From positions 1 to 64,000 of the forward strand of contig JAFKKV010000012.1 of assembly GCA_017304475.1 (NCBI GenBank): 64,000 nucleotides of DNA, in the 5' to 3' direction. Source of the DNA: Hyphomicrobiales bacterium. Its GTDB lineage: Bacteria; Pseudomonadota; Alphaproteobacteria; Rhizobiales; Phreatobacteraceae. Both the position numbers and the translations under genes were made by a program. Each line of letters opens with the position of its first letter. Position 1 is the first letter of the stretch. The notes beneath the pieces were generated by a model that worked only from the letters and a program-made list of their open reading frames with translations, had not been told where the DNA came from and searched no databases. Below are positions 1 to 7,437 of the stretch, one piece after another.

Positions 1-401
1 GGCGCGGCAAGGCCGGCGGCGGGCGGCGCCCCGGGCCGGGGCGGGGTCGGGTCGATCCAGGGCGCGCGGCGGTTCTGCGTGCGTTGCCGGTCGCGGCGCG
101 CGGCATCGGTCCGCTCGGCGCCCGGCGCCGGGGCCATTTCGGTGCGCAGGCCGGCGGCGTCGGCATCGCTGGAGGTGCCGCCGCGCGTTGCCGCGTCCCT
201 GTCCGATTCGATCGGCGCCAGCCCGCGCCAGCCTTCGTTCTGTCCGGGGTCGTCGACCAGCGGCGCGGCTCCAGGCGAGGGCGTCGCACCGCGCAAAGCC
301 TGGCCGTGCACGGCCGCGCCCGTCCAGGCCAGGACGAGGGCGATCATGCTCACGGTTGCGAGGTGGCGGGCGGCGCGACCCAACGATGACCCTTCCGGCA
401 T
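1..401 (-). CDS. Secreted protein of unknown function (N-terminal part, runs off left edge)
   Basis: The minus strand is open from an ATG at 401 to the window edge without a stop (133 codons seen). Residues about 8-35 form a signal peptide: arginines, then a hydrophobic stretch MIALVLAWTGAAVHG, then a likely cleavage near Gly-Gln-Ala. The rest is low complexity, rich in Ala, Pro, Arg, Asp and Gly, and ends with a segment around RAPWIDPTPP. Such a disordered exported leader is seen in front of outer-membrane beta-barrel proteins of Rhizobiales, but no barrel strand is visible here, so that is a guess. It is divergent from kdsD, sharing a 148-bp intergenic region. Codon use matches its neighbours. 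The plus-strand readings here look like shadows. Confidence 0.6.
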   Translation of the reverse strand, partial: MPEGSSLGRAARHLATVSMIALVLAWTGAAVHGQALRGATPSPGAAPLVDDPGQNEGWRGLAPIESDRDAATRGGTSSDADAAGLRTEMAPAPGAERTDAARRDRQRTQNRRAPWIDPTPPRPGAPPAAGLAA

Positions 402-549
402 GTATTTCCTCAACAAGAGGTAAAGAGCCGTGGTTAACGTGGGGTTGATGGATGGCCGCCGATGCAGCGCCGGAACGGACGATGCTGGCGGGGTGCGTTC
501 GGCGCCCAGCCGTGGTAGAGCGACCAGCCTTCGTCAGCGGACAGGCTTC

Positions 550-1536
550 ATGACATCCTCCATCCCCGCCACCAACACCATTCTCACCTCGGCGCTGCGC
601 ACGCTGTCGGTGGAGGCGGCCGGCATCGTCGCGCTCGAGGAAGCGCTGGCCAACGGGCTCGGCGCGCCGTTCACCGCCGCCGTGTCGCTTTTGATGAAGG
701 CCAAGGGCCGCGTCATCGTCACCGGCATGGGCAAATCCGGCCATGTCGGGCGCAAGATCGCCGCGACCCTGGCCTCGACCGGCACGCCGGCCTTCTTCGT
801 CCATCCGGGCGAGGCGAGCCATGGCGATCTCGGCATGGTGACGCCCGACGACGTGATCCTGGCTTTGTCATGGTCCGGCGAGACGGTGGAGCTGCGCGAC
901 CTCGTCGGCTTTTCCCGCCGGTTCGGCGTGGGGCTGGTGGCGATCACCTCGGTGGCCGATTCGGCGCTCGGCAAGGCCGCCGACGTGTGCCTCAATCTGC
1001 CGCGGGCCGAAGAGGCCTGTCCGAACGGGCTGGCGCCGACCACTTCGACGCTCATGCAGCTCGCCATCGGCGATGCCCTGGCCATTGCGCTGCTCGAGGA
1101 GCGCGGCTTCACCGCCGCCGACTTCCGCACCTTCCATCCCGGCGGCAAGCTCGGCGCCGTGCTGGCCCTCGTCCAGGATGTCATGCATAGCGGCGCGGCC
1201 GTGCCGCTGACCCGCCTCGGCGCGCCGATGACCGACGTGATCCTGGAAATGACCGCCAAGGGCTTCGGCTGCTGCGGCGTGGTCGATCATGACGGCCGGC
1301 TGGTCGGCATCGTCACCGATGGCGACCTGCGCCGCCACATGCAGGCCGACCTGCTGGCCCTGCCGGTCGAGGAGGTGATGACCCGGGCGCCGAAGACGGC
1401 GCGGCCGGACCAGTTCGCAAGCGAAGTGCTGGACCTGCTCAACCGCACCAAGATCACCGCCCTGTTCGCGCTGGAAGCCGGCAAGCCGGTCGGCATCCTG
1501 CATGTCCACGACCTGCTGCGCGCCGGTGTCGCCTGA
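550..1536 (+). CDS. kdsD: Arabinose-5-phosphate isomerase (KdsD/KpsF family)
   Basis: Interconverts ribulose-5-phosphate and arabinose-5-phosphate, the first step of Kdo synthesis for lipopolysaccharide; cytoplasmic. The ATG at 550 gives 328 residues, the usual family length; the frame extends upstream to 430 but the extra 40 residues are low complexity and unlike the family. Residues about 40-175 are the SIS sugar-isomerase domain with GMGKSGHVGRK and the HPGEASHGDLGM segment. Two CBS domains follow (about 200-255 and 265-325; GIVTDGDLRR is a typical CBS end). Single gene, no other LPS genes nearby. Family assignment is firm; a capsule-linked KpsF role cannot be excluded. Confidence 0.93.
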   Translation: MTSSIPATNTILTSALRTLSVEAAGIVALEEALANGLGAPFTAAVSLLMKAKGRVIVTGMGKSGHVGRKIAATLASTGTPAFFVHPGEASHGDLGMVTPDDVILALSWSGETVELRDLVGFSRRFGVGLVAITSVADSALGKAADVCLNLPRAEEACPNGLAPTTSTLMQLAIGDALAIALLEERGFTAADFRTFHPGGKLGAVLALVQDVMHSGAAVPLTRLGAPMTDVILEMTAKGFGCCGVVDHDGRLVGIVTDGDLRRHMQADLLALPVEEVMTRAPKTARPDQFASEVLDLLNRTKITALFALEAGKPVGILHVHDLLRAGVA

Positions 1537-1651
1537 GGCCGGCGCAGAGCCCGCGAGCCACGCAAAGGCGCCGGGATCGCCCAATTCGTGCCCAGTTCGG
1601 CGGTTTCAGATAGGCCTGCCTCGATGATCGGATGTGCCGGGCGGGAATGAC

Positions 1652-2368
1652 ATGAGACTTTATCCGCCGCTGATCCCGGCCTTGTGCTTCAGCCTTGCGC
1701 TCGCCGGTTTCCAGGCTCCCGCCCGTGCCGAGGCCGCTGTGCCGATGCGCGAGATGCAGGAGCGCGTTCAGCCGGGCCGGCCCGCGGCCGTCGCTCCGGC
1801 CGCCAGGGTCTACCTGTTCCGCGGCCTGTTCGACGTGTTTTCGCTCGGCATCGACAGTCTCGGCGGCAAATTGCGTCGCAAGGGTTATGCCGCGCGCACG
1901 TTCGGGGTCGCGAGCTGGGAGGCGGTGGCGGCCGAGATCGTGCAGCGTCGCCGCGCCGATCCCGCCGAGCAGATCGTGGTGATCGGCCACTCGCTCGGTG
2001 CGGATGCGGCGGTGAGGATCGCCAACCGGGTGGCGCGCGAAGGGCTGGCGCCGCTGGCGCTCGTCGTCACCTTCGACCCGGTGTCGCGGCAGGAGGTGCA
2101 GGGCGGCACCCGCCGGCTGGTCAACCTGTTTCAGTCGAACAATGGCTGGGCCGTGCCGCTGCGCCGCGGCCCGGGCTTTGCCGGCGACTTCATCAACGAG
2201 GACCTCCGCGATCGCGGCGGGCTCAACCATCTGAATATCGACAAGGATCGCCGCCTGCATGACGGCATCATCGCCTGGATCGACCAGGCGGTGGCGGAAG
2301 GGCTGGCGCGCCGGCAGGGCGCCAGCGCGTTCAGCTCCCCAGCAGGAGCCGCAAGACCACGATGGTGA
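1652..2368 (+). CDS. Secreted alpha/beta-hydrolase (lipase/esterase-like)
   Basis: A 238-residue protein with an N-terminal signal peptide (MRLYPPLIPALCFSLALAGF, cleaved near Ala-Arg-Ala). The mature part starts with a YLFRGLFDVFS strand-loop and carries the nucleophile elbow GHSLGADAA, the Ser of a Ser-Asp-His triad; Asp in VVTFDPVS and a His in the C-terminal LNHLNID or DRRLHDG segments are candidates for the other members. The ATG at 1652 is preferred over 1634 because the six extra residues precede a normal signal peptide. It probably hydrolyses an ester or acts on envelope lipid, but the substrate is unknown. Its 3' end overlaps convergent azlD by 38 bp. Confidence 0.72.
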   Translation: MRLYPPLIPALCFSLALAGFQAPARAEAAVPMREMQERVQPGRPAAVAPAARVYLFRGLFDVFSLGIDSLGGKLRRKGYAARTFGVASWEAVAAEIVQRRRADPAEQIVVIGHSLGADAAVRIANRVAREGLAPLALVVTFDPVSRQEVQGGTRRLVNLFQSNNGWAVPLRRGPGFAGDFINEDLRDRGGLNHLNIDKDRRLHDGIIAWIDQAVAEGLARRQGASAFSSPAGAARPRW

Positions 2369-2636
2369 CGACGCCGGTCGCGATGGTGCCGATCAGCGGC
2401 AGCCGTGTCGCGGCGAGGATGGTGATCGCCCCGGCCAGGGTTTCCGCCCAGCCGGTGGCGAGCAAAGTCGGTGCGATCACCGCGGTCAGCACGGCGGCGG
2501 GGATCGCATCGACCGCCGCCTTGGCGCGGCCGGTAAAGGCGATGCGATCGGCGATCATCAGGCCGGCGACGCGGCAGGCATAGGTCACCGCCGCCATGCC
2601 GAGGATGGCGGTCATGGTCGTCAGGTGGAGTTTCAT
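2331..2636 (-). CDS. azlD: AzlD family branched-chain amino acid transport protein
   Basis: A 101-residue, almost wholly hydrophobic protein with three to four membrane segments and the family features VTYACRVAGLMIADR near the N terminus and AIPAAVLTAVIAP in the middle. AzlD is the small partner of AzlC in the two-component branched-chain amino acid exporters of the LIV-E class. Its ATG overlaps the azlC stop by 4 bp, so the two are translationally coupled. The 3' end overlaps the convergent hydrolase gene. Substrate is inferred from the family only. Confidence 0.88.
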   Translation of the reverse strand: MKLHLTTMTAILGMAAVTYACRVAGLMIADRIAFTGRAKAAVDAIPAAVLTAVIAPTLLATGWAETLAGAITILAATRLPLIGTIATGVVTIVVLRLLLGS

Positions 2637-3394
2637 GGAGCGGCATCCGTCGATGCGATGTCCGGTCGCGTCGGAGCCGGTGCCGCGGCATCCTCCCGAT
2701 GGGCCAGGACGGCCGCGGCCATGCCGGCGATGGCGCCGGCCAGCACGTGCCAGGGCGAGCCGAAGACGAGATAGGCGGCGGTCGCGGCGACCGCGCTGAC
2801 CACCACCACCAGCCCGCTTCGCCCGCCGGTGGCGAAGCCGGCGACCAGTCCGATGAAGATGGCGGTGAAGGCAAAATCGGCGCCGAACCGCCTGGGGTCG
2901 CCGAGCAGTGGTCCGGCAATGGTCCCGGCATAGGACCAGAGCACCCAGTTGACGAAGAAGATGGCTCCCATGCCGAAGAAATAGGCCGCGGTGATGGGGC
3001 GCCGCGCCGCCCGCCGCTCGGCCAGCGCCCAGTTCTCGTCGGCCAGGACATGAAAACCCAGCAGCCGGCCGACCAGCGGCAATTGCGCCACCTTGGGCGC
3101 CAGCGAGGCGCTCATCAGCAGGAAGCGGGCATTGATCAGGAGGGTCGAGAGCACCAGCGCGGCGACCGGCACCGGCACGGTCCAGAGCTCGATCGCGGCA
3201 AGCTGCGCGCCGCCGGCGAAGATCAGCGCGGAAGACAAGGCGACTTCCAGCGGCGACAGGCCCTTGGTGGTGGCGATCGCGCCGTAGAGCAGGCCGATCG
3301 GGGCGGCCGCGACCATGGCGGGCCACACATCCGCGACGGCATCGCGGAATTCGGACAAAGGTCTGGACATCGGCTCGGCAGGCATATCGGTCAT
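2633..3394 (-). CDS. azlC: AzlC family branched-chain amino acid permease
   Basis: A 253-residue inner-membrane protein with several hydrophobic helices; the family signature is seen in AAPIGLLYGAIATTKGLSP and SSALIFAGGAQLAA near the N terminus. With AzlD it forms an exporter of branched-chain or other amino acids. The first start is at 3394; a second ATG at 3370 (MSRPLSEF) gives a more typical N terminus, and no clear ribosome binding site decides between them. A perfect 8-bp inverted repeat sits immediately before the 3394 start. The AraC gene upstream on the same strand, and a motif shared by both promoters, suggest that it controls azlCD. Confidence 0.88.
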   Translation of the reverse strand: MTDMPAEPMSRPLSEFRDAVADVWPAMVAAAPIGLLYGAIATTKGLSPLEVALSSALIFAGGAQLAAIELWTVPVPVAALVLSTLLINARFLLMSASLAPKVAQLPLVGRLLGFHVLADENWALAERRAARRPITAAYFFGMGAIFFVNWVLWSYAGTIAGPLLGDPRRFGADFAFTAIFIGLVAGFATGGRSGLVVVVSAVAATAAYLVFGSPWHVLAGAIAGMAAAVLAHREDAAAPAPTRPDIASTDAAP

Positions 3395-3411
3395 CGCGCC
3401 ATCATGGCGCG
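3395..3411. repeat. Inverted repeat abutting the azlC start
   Basis: CGCGCCAT-C-ATGGCGCG, perfect 8-bp arms with one central base, directly before the first azlC start codon. It may be an RNA hairpin affecting initiation or part of an operator. It would lie inside the message if azlC starts at 3394, and before it if the 3370 start is used. Confidence 0.4.
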
Positions 3412-3425
3412 CCGCCGCGTCGGGC

Positions 3426-3446
3426 TCTTGAATGAAATCGGCATGG
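3426..3446 (-). promoter_or_regulatory. Shared motif upstream of azlC (candidate AraC-family operator)
   Basis: On the plus strand this reads (T)CTTGAATGAAATCGGCATGG. The same 21 bases, with a single C for T change, occur at 4368-4388 before the AraC gene, in the same orientation and at about the same distance (31 bases from the azlC start). A copy before regulator and target is the pattern of an operator used for both autoregulation and target control. Function is inferred; no protein-binding data. Confidence 0.45.
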
Positions 3447-3470
3447 GATCGGCCGTCGGCCGGCGGCGGC

Positions 3471-4343
3471 CTATTCGGAGACGGAACGCCGGTAGGCGCC
3501 CGGCGTCACGCCGAGCCGCGCCTTGAAGGCACGGGTCAGATGGGCCTGGTCGGCAAAGCCGGTGGCGGCAGCGGCTTCGGCCGGGGCGGTGCCGTTCTTC
3601 AGGCTGTCCTGGGCGCGGCGGACCCGGACGTCGATCACATAGGCATGCGGCGTCAGTCCGATCTCGCGGCGGAAGGCGCGGATCAGGTGGTGGGTCGACA
3701 GGCCGGCGGCCGCGGCGAGGTCGTCGAGCCTGAGGTCCTCGCAATAGCGCGCCTCGATCAGCGAGCGGACGCGCGCCACCGGGCCGGCCTCGCGCCCGAG
3801 CGGTTCTTCGCGCAGGTCGGCATGCAGCACCAGCATGCGGCCATAGGCGCGCAGCAGCAGCTCCTCGCCCGCGAGCCCGTCCTGGTTCTGTTCGAGGGCT
3901 GTATGGGCGGCGGCGAACAGTCGCGCGCCCTCGGGATCGTGGACCACCGCCTCGCGGAAGAACGGCGTGTCGTTGACGGCCTGGCCGGTGACCGAGCCCG
4001 CCACCAGCCGGATGAAATCCACGCCCGGATAGGTCATGCGATAGGAATAGCCGCCATTGGCCGGCGCGCCGTCATGAACGTCGAGCGGATTGTTGAAGAC
4101 CAGATCGCCGGGACCGGCGAAATGCCGGCGGCCGCGGGCGTTCCAGGTCTCGCAGCCGGCTTCGATATTGCCGATCGCATAGGTGTCATGGATATGCGGC
4201 GCATAGGCGTGGTGGACGAAGGTCGCGCGCAGGCAATCGATGCCGCCGAAACGGCTCGCCGCGAAGAACCGCGCCACCTCGCCCTCGCCGAGCGGCAGGA
4301 CGGCGAGCGCTTCAACCTGGGTGATTGGCCCATTCATGGCCAT
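3471..4343 (-). CDS. AraC family transcriptional regulator next to azlCD
   Basis: A 290-residue regulator. Residues about 20-160 are the AraC-type cupin ligand domain (HAYAPHIHDTYAIGNIEAG, GDLVFNNPLDVHDG). Residues about 185-285 are the double helix-turn-helix of the HTH_18 type (DLAAAAGLSTHHLIRAFRREIGLTPHAYV, then AAAATGFADQAHLTRAFKARLG). This pairing with AzlCD is common in proteobacteria and suggests an amino-acid-responsive activator of the exporter. Two ATGs (4343, 4337) are possible; the second puts the shared motif 30 bases upstream, matching azlC. The gene lies upstream of azlC on the same strand with a 76-bp gap. Confidence 0.88.
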   Translation of the reverse strand: MAMNGPITQVEALAVLPLGEGEVARFFAASRFGGIDCLRATFVHHAYAPHIHDTYAIGNIEAGCETWNARGRRHFAGPGDLVFNNPLDVHDGAPANGGYSYRMTYPGVDFIRLVAGSVTGQAVNDTPFFREAVVHDPEGARLFAAAHTALEQNQDGLAGEELLLRAYGRMLVLHADLREEPLGREAGPVARVRSLIEARYCEDLRLDDLAAAAGLSTHHLIRAFRREIGLTPHAYVIDVRVRRAQDSLKNGTAPAEAAAATGFADQAHLTRAFKARLGVTPGAYRRSVSE

Positions 4344-4367
4344 TTTCTATCACGCTGGCGACACGGT

Positions 4368-4388
4368 TCTTGAACGAAATCGGCATGG
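4368..4388 (-). promoter_or_regulatory. Shared motif upstream of the AraC-family gene (candidate operator)
   Basis: Second copy of the 21-base motif, CTTGAACGAAATCGGCATGG in its core, 24-30 bases before the regulator start. See the copy at 3426-3446. Together the copies flank the regulator gene as near-perfect direct repeats, which also leaves open a recombination or duplication origin. Confidence 0.45.
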
Positions 4389-4432
4389 CTCGCCCCGCGC
4401 CCGCGCCGGGCTGGCCGCGGGATGCCCTGCGC

Positions 4433-4450
4433 CTACGACTTCCGTCTCAT
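4433..4450 (-). other. Five-codon ORF behind a very strong Shine-Dalgarno sequence
   Basis: On the minus strand GAAAGGAGGAGGACCG is followed at a good distance by ATG and the codons for MRRKS, then TAG. It lies about 90 bases upstream of the AraC-family gene on the same strand. The ribosome site is far stronger than those of nearby genes. It could be a leader peptide or the remnant of a lost gene start; nothing else in the sequence decides. Confidence 0.3.
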
Positions 4451-4472
4451 CGGTCCTCCTCCTTTCGACCCC

Positions 4473-4501
4473 TTGATTTCATCGACCGCGCGTTCAACTA
4501 T
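4473..4501 (+). promoter_or_regulatory. Candidate sigma-70 promoter for the acyl-CoA synthetase/liv operon
   Basis: TTGATT and AACTAT separated by 17 bases, within the intergenic region between the AraC gene and the first gene of the plus-strand operon. It predicts a start of transcription near 4508 and a leader of about 130 bases. Spacing is ideal, the -10 box is only a fair match. Confidence 0.35.
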
Positions 4502-4635
4502 TCGCCCAGGCTGTCGTGACGAGACGGCCCGCGGCTGCGCGAGCGGCCGCCACGAACCCGGAAAACCGGGTCGGTCAGAGGGATGGACGGTGTGGCCCCG
4601 CGCCCGCCGCCAGGAAACCAGGGAGGATGCCGGAC

Positions 4636-6630
4636 GTGGCAAACCACGCCGACGCGCGTGCCGTTTCCGGCGCGGGCGATACGTTTCCGAAGCTCCTGGC
4701 CTTGAACGCGACGCGCTTCGCGGCGCGCCCGGCCATGCGCCACAAGGATTTCGGCATCTGGCACAGCTGGTCCTGGGCCGAGGTTGCCCGCGAGGTGCAT
4801 GATTTCGCGCTGGGCTTGCGCGAGCTCGGCCTCGCGCGGGGCGACAAGGTGGCGATCATCGGCCGCAACCGGCCGCGGCTCTACTGGTCGATGGCGGCGA
4901 TCCAGTCCTGGGGCGGCGTGCCGGTGCCGGTCTATTCGGATTCGGTCGCCGAAGAGATGGCCTATGTGCTCGAGCACGCCGAAACGACGATCGCCATCGT
5001 CGAGGACCAGGAGCAGGTCGACAAGGTCCTGTCGGTGTCCGATCGCCTGGCCAGGCTCAGCCATGTCATCTACGACGAGCAGCGCGGCCTGCGCGACTAC
5101 GACCATTCCCGCATGCACTCGTTCGAACAGGTCCAGGCGATCGGCCGCGCGGTGTCCAGGGACCCGGCCAAGGCGGCGGCGCTTGCGGCCTCGATCGCCG
5201 AGTCCAAGGGCTCCGACCTCGCCATCATGCTCTACACCTCGGGCACCACCGGCCGCCCCAAGGGCGTGATGCTGAGCAATGACAACCTCATCGTCTCCGC
5301 GCGCAACGGCAACCTGTTCGACAAGCTCGACGAGAACGAGGAGGTGATCGCCTATCTGCCGCTCGCCTGGGTCGGCGACAATATCTTTTCCTATGCCCAG
5401 TCCTATGTCGCGGGCTTCTGCGTCAATTGCCCGGAAAATGCCGAAACCGTCACCGACGACCGGCGCGAGATCGGCACGTCCTATGCCTTCGCGCCGCCGC
5501 GCGTCTACGAGACGCTGCTGACCCAGACCATGGTGCGCATGGAGGATGCGAGCGCCTTCAAGCGCCGGATGTTCCACTATTATCTCGGCGTGGCCAAACA
5601 GTGGGGCGAGAAGATCCTCAACGGCGAGAGCGTGCCGGCCACCGCGCGGCTGAACTATGCGCTTGGGCGTTTCTTCGTCTACGAGCCCTTGAAGAACCGC
5701 TTCGGCCTGAGCAGCATTCGCGTCGCCTATACCGCCGGCGAGGCGATCGGTCCGGAGATCTTCCGCTTCTTCCGCTCGCTCGGCATCAACCTGAAGCAGC
5801 TCTACGGCCAGACCGAAGCGAGCGTCTATATCACCGCCCAGCCGGACGGCGAGATCTATGCCGATACGGTCGGCAAGCCGAATATCGACGTCGAGATCAA
5901 GATCGACGCCAATGGCGAGGTGCTGTTCCGCTCGCCCGGCGTGTTCCAGGGCTATTTCAAGGATCCCGAGAAGACCGCCGAAACCAAGACGCCGGACGGC
6001 TGGGTGAAGAGCGGCGATGCCGGCTTCTTCGATCCCAAGACCGGCCATCTGCGCATCATCGATCGCGCCAAGGATGTCGGCAAGCTGAAGTCGGGTGCGC
6101 TGTTCGCGCCGAAATATATCGAGAACAAGCTGAAATTCTATCCCAACATCAAGGAGGCCGTGGCTTTCGGCCAGGGCCAGGACTTCGTCACCGCCTTCCT
6201 GAACATCGACCTGACCGCGGTCGGTTCCTGGGCCGAGCGGAACAATGTCAACTACGCCTCCTACCAGGAACTGGCGGGCCACCCCGACGTCATGGCGATG
6301 CTGGTCGGGCATGTCGACGAGGTGAACCGGTCGCTTGCCGGAGAACCCTTGATGGCGGGGGCGCAGATCAAGCGCTTCCTGATCCTGCACAAGGAGCTCG
6401 ACGCCGATGACGGCGAGCTGACGCGGACCCAGAAGGTCAGGCGCAGCTTCATCGCCGAGCGCTACCAGCCGCTGGTGACCGGCCTCTATGACGGTTCCAA
6501 GCGGGCGCATATCCGCACCGAAGTGACCTTCGAGGACGGCCGCAAGGGTGTCATCGAGGGCGATCTCGCCGTCACCGACATGGAACTCCACGCGGTGGCC
6601 GCAACATCGTTCCAGGAGGCCGCGGAATGA
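4636..6630 (+). CDS. AMP-dependent acyl-CoA synthetase (long-chain fatty acid--CoA ligase family)
   Basis: Activates a carboxylic acid to its CoA thioester through an acyl-adenylate. The P-loop motif YTSGTTGRPKGV is at about residues 199-210; GQTEAS is the A5-type motif; WVKSGDAGFFD and IIDRAKD carry the ATP ribose-binding Asp and hinge. About 664 residues fits the long-chain class. I prefer the GTG at 4636: AGGGAGGA at 4620-4627 is then 8 bases away, while it touches the in-frame ATG at 4627. The stop overlaps livG by 4 bp. The gene heads a complete Liv-type importer operon, so the importer probably brings in the acid that this enzyme activates. Substrate unknown; an aromatic or branched acid is as likely as a fatty acid. 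Confidence 0.85.
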   Translation: MANHADARAVSGAGDTFPKLLALNATRFAARPAMRHKDFGIWHSWSWAEVAREVHDFALGLRELGLARGDKVAIIGRNRPRLYWSMAAIQSWGGVPVPVYSDSVAEEMAYVLEHAETTIAIVEDQEQVDKVLSVSDRLARLSHVIYDEQRGLRDYDHSRMHSFEQVQAIGRAVSRDPAKAAALAASIAESKGSDLAIMLYTSGTTGRPKGVMLSNDNLIVSARNGNLFDKLDENEEVIAYLPLAWVGDNIFSYAQSYVAGFCVNCPENAETVTDDRREIGTSYAFAPPRVYETLLTQTMVRMEDASAFKRRMFHYYLGVAKQWGEKILNGESVPATARLNYALGRFFVYEPLKNRFGLSSIRVAYTAGEAIGPEIFRFFRSLGINLKQLYGQTEASVYITAQPDGEIYADTVGKPNIDVEIKIDANGEVLFRSPGVFQGYFKDPEKTAETKTPDGWVKSGDAGFFDPKTGHLRIIDRAKDVGKLKSGALFAPKYIENKLKFYPNIKEAVAFGQGQDFVTAFLNIDLTAVGSWAERNNVNYASYQELAGHPDVMAMLVGHVDEVNRSLAGEPLMAGAQIKRFLILHKELDADDGELTRTQKVRRSFIAERYQPLVTGLYDGSKRAHIRTEVTFEDGRKGVIEGDLAVTDMELHAVAATSFQEAAE

Positions 6631-7427
6631 GAGGGCCGTCGCCGACCGACATCGCCGCCGGCGAAGTGATCCTGGCGGTCGAGCATGTCTCGCTCGCCTT
6701 CGGCGGCGTCAAGGCGCTGACCGACGTGTCCTTCGACATCAAGAAGGGCGAGATCCGCGCGATCATCGGCCCGAACGGCGCCGGCAAGACCTCGATGCTC
6801 AATTGCATCAACGGCTTCTATTATCCGACCGAAGGCCGGATCACCTTCAAGGGCCAGACGCGGCCGAAGATGCGGCCCTATGAGGCAGCCTCCGGCGGCA
6901 TCGCGCGCACCTTCCAGAACGTCGCGCTGTTCAAGGGCATGTCGACCCTCGACAACATCATGGCCGGCCGCACCCTGAAGATGAATTCGAGCTTCTTCTG
7001 GCAGCTGTGGCGCTATGGGCCGGCCATGCGCGAGGAGATCGAGCACCGCAAATTCGTCGAGGAGATCATCGATTTCCTGGAGATCCAGCATGTCCGCAAG
7101 GTGCCGGTCGGCAAATTGCCCTACGGCCTGCAGAAGCGGGTCGAGCTCGGCCGGGCGCTGGCCATGCAGCCGGACGTGCTGCTGCTCGACGAGCCGATGG
7201 CCGGCATGAATCTCGAGGAGAAGGAGGACATGTGCCGCTTCATCCTCGACGTGTCGAACCAGTACGGCACGACCATCGCGCTGATCGAGCACGACATGGG
7301 CGTGGTGATGGACCTGTCCGACCGGGTGGTGGTGCTCGAATATGGCCGCAAGATTGCCGACGGCACGCCCGACGCGGTGAAGGCCGACCAGCGGGTCATC
7401 GACGCCTATCTCGGCGTGGCGCATTGA
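6627..7427 (+). CDS. livG: Liv-type ABC transporter ATP-binding protein (LivG family)
   Basis: Cytoplasmic ATPase of a hydrophobic-amino-acid-type (HAAT) importer, 266 residues. Walker A GPNGAGKT is at about residues 48-55, the ABC signature appears in the LivG form PYGLQKRVELGRAL, and Walker B is VLLLDEPMAG. The IEHDMGVVMDLSDRVVVLEYG segment is the H-loop region typical of LivG. Starts within the stop of the acyl-CoA synthetase (ATGA), so it is translationally coupled. Works with LivF, LivH and LivM below. Confidence 0.92.
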   Translation: MRGPSPTDIAAGEVILAVEHVSLAFGGVKALTDVSFDIKKGEIRAIIGPNGAGKTSMLNCINGFYYPTEGRITFKGQTRPKMRPYEAASGGIARTFQNVALFKGMSTLDNIMAGRTLKMNSSFFWQLWRYGPAMREEIEHRKFVEEIIDFLEIQHVRKVPVGKLPYGLQKRVELGRALAMQPDVLLLDEPMAGMNLEEKEDMCRFILDVSNQYGTTIALIEHDMGVVMDLSDRVVVLEYGRKIADGTPDAVKADQRVIDAYLGVAH

Positions 7428-7437
7428 GGAGGGCCCG

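Noticed and set aside
4498-6591. Long minus-strand frame (697 codons) opposite the acyl-CoA synthetase
   Set aside because: Antisense shadow: composition (Gly/Asp/Arg/His-rich), no domain, and the plus strand carries clear catalytic motifs throughout.
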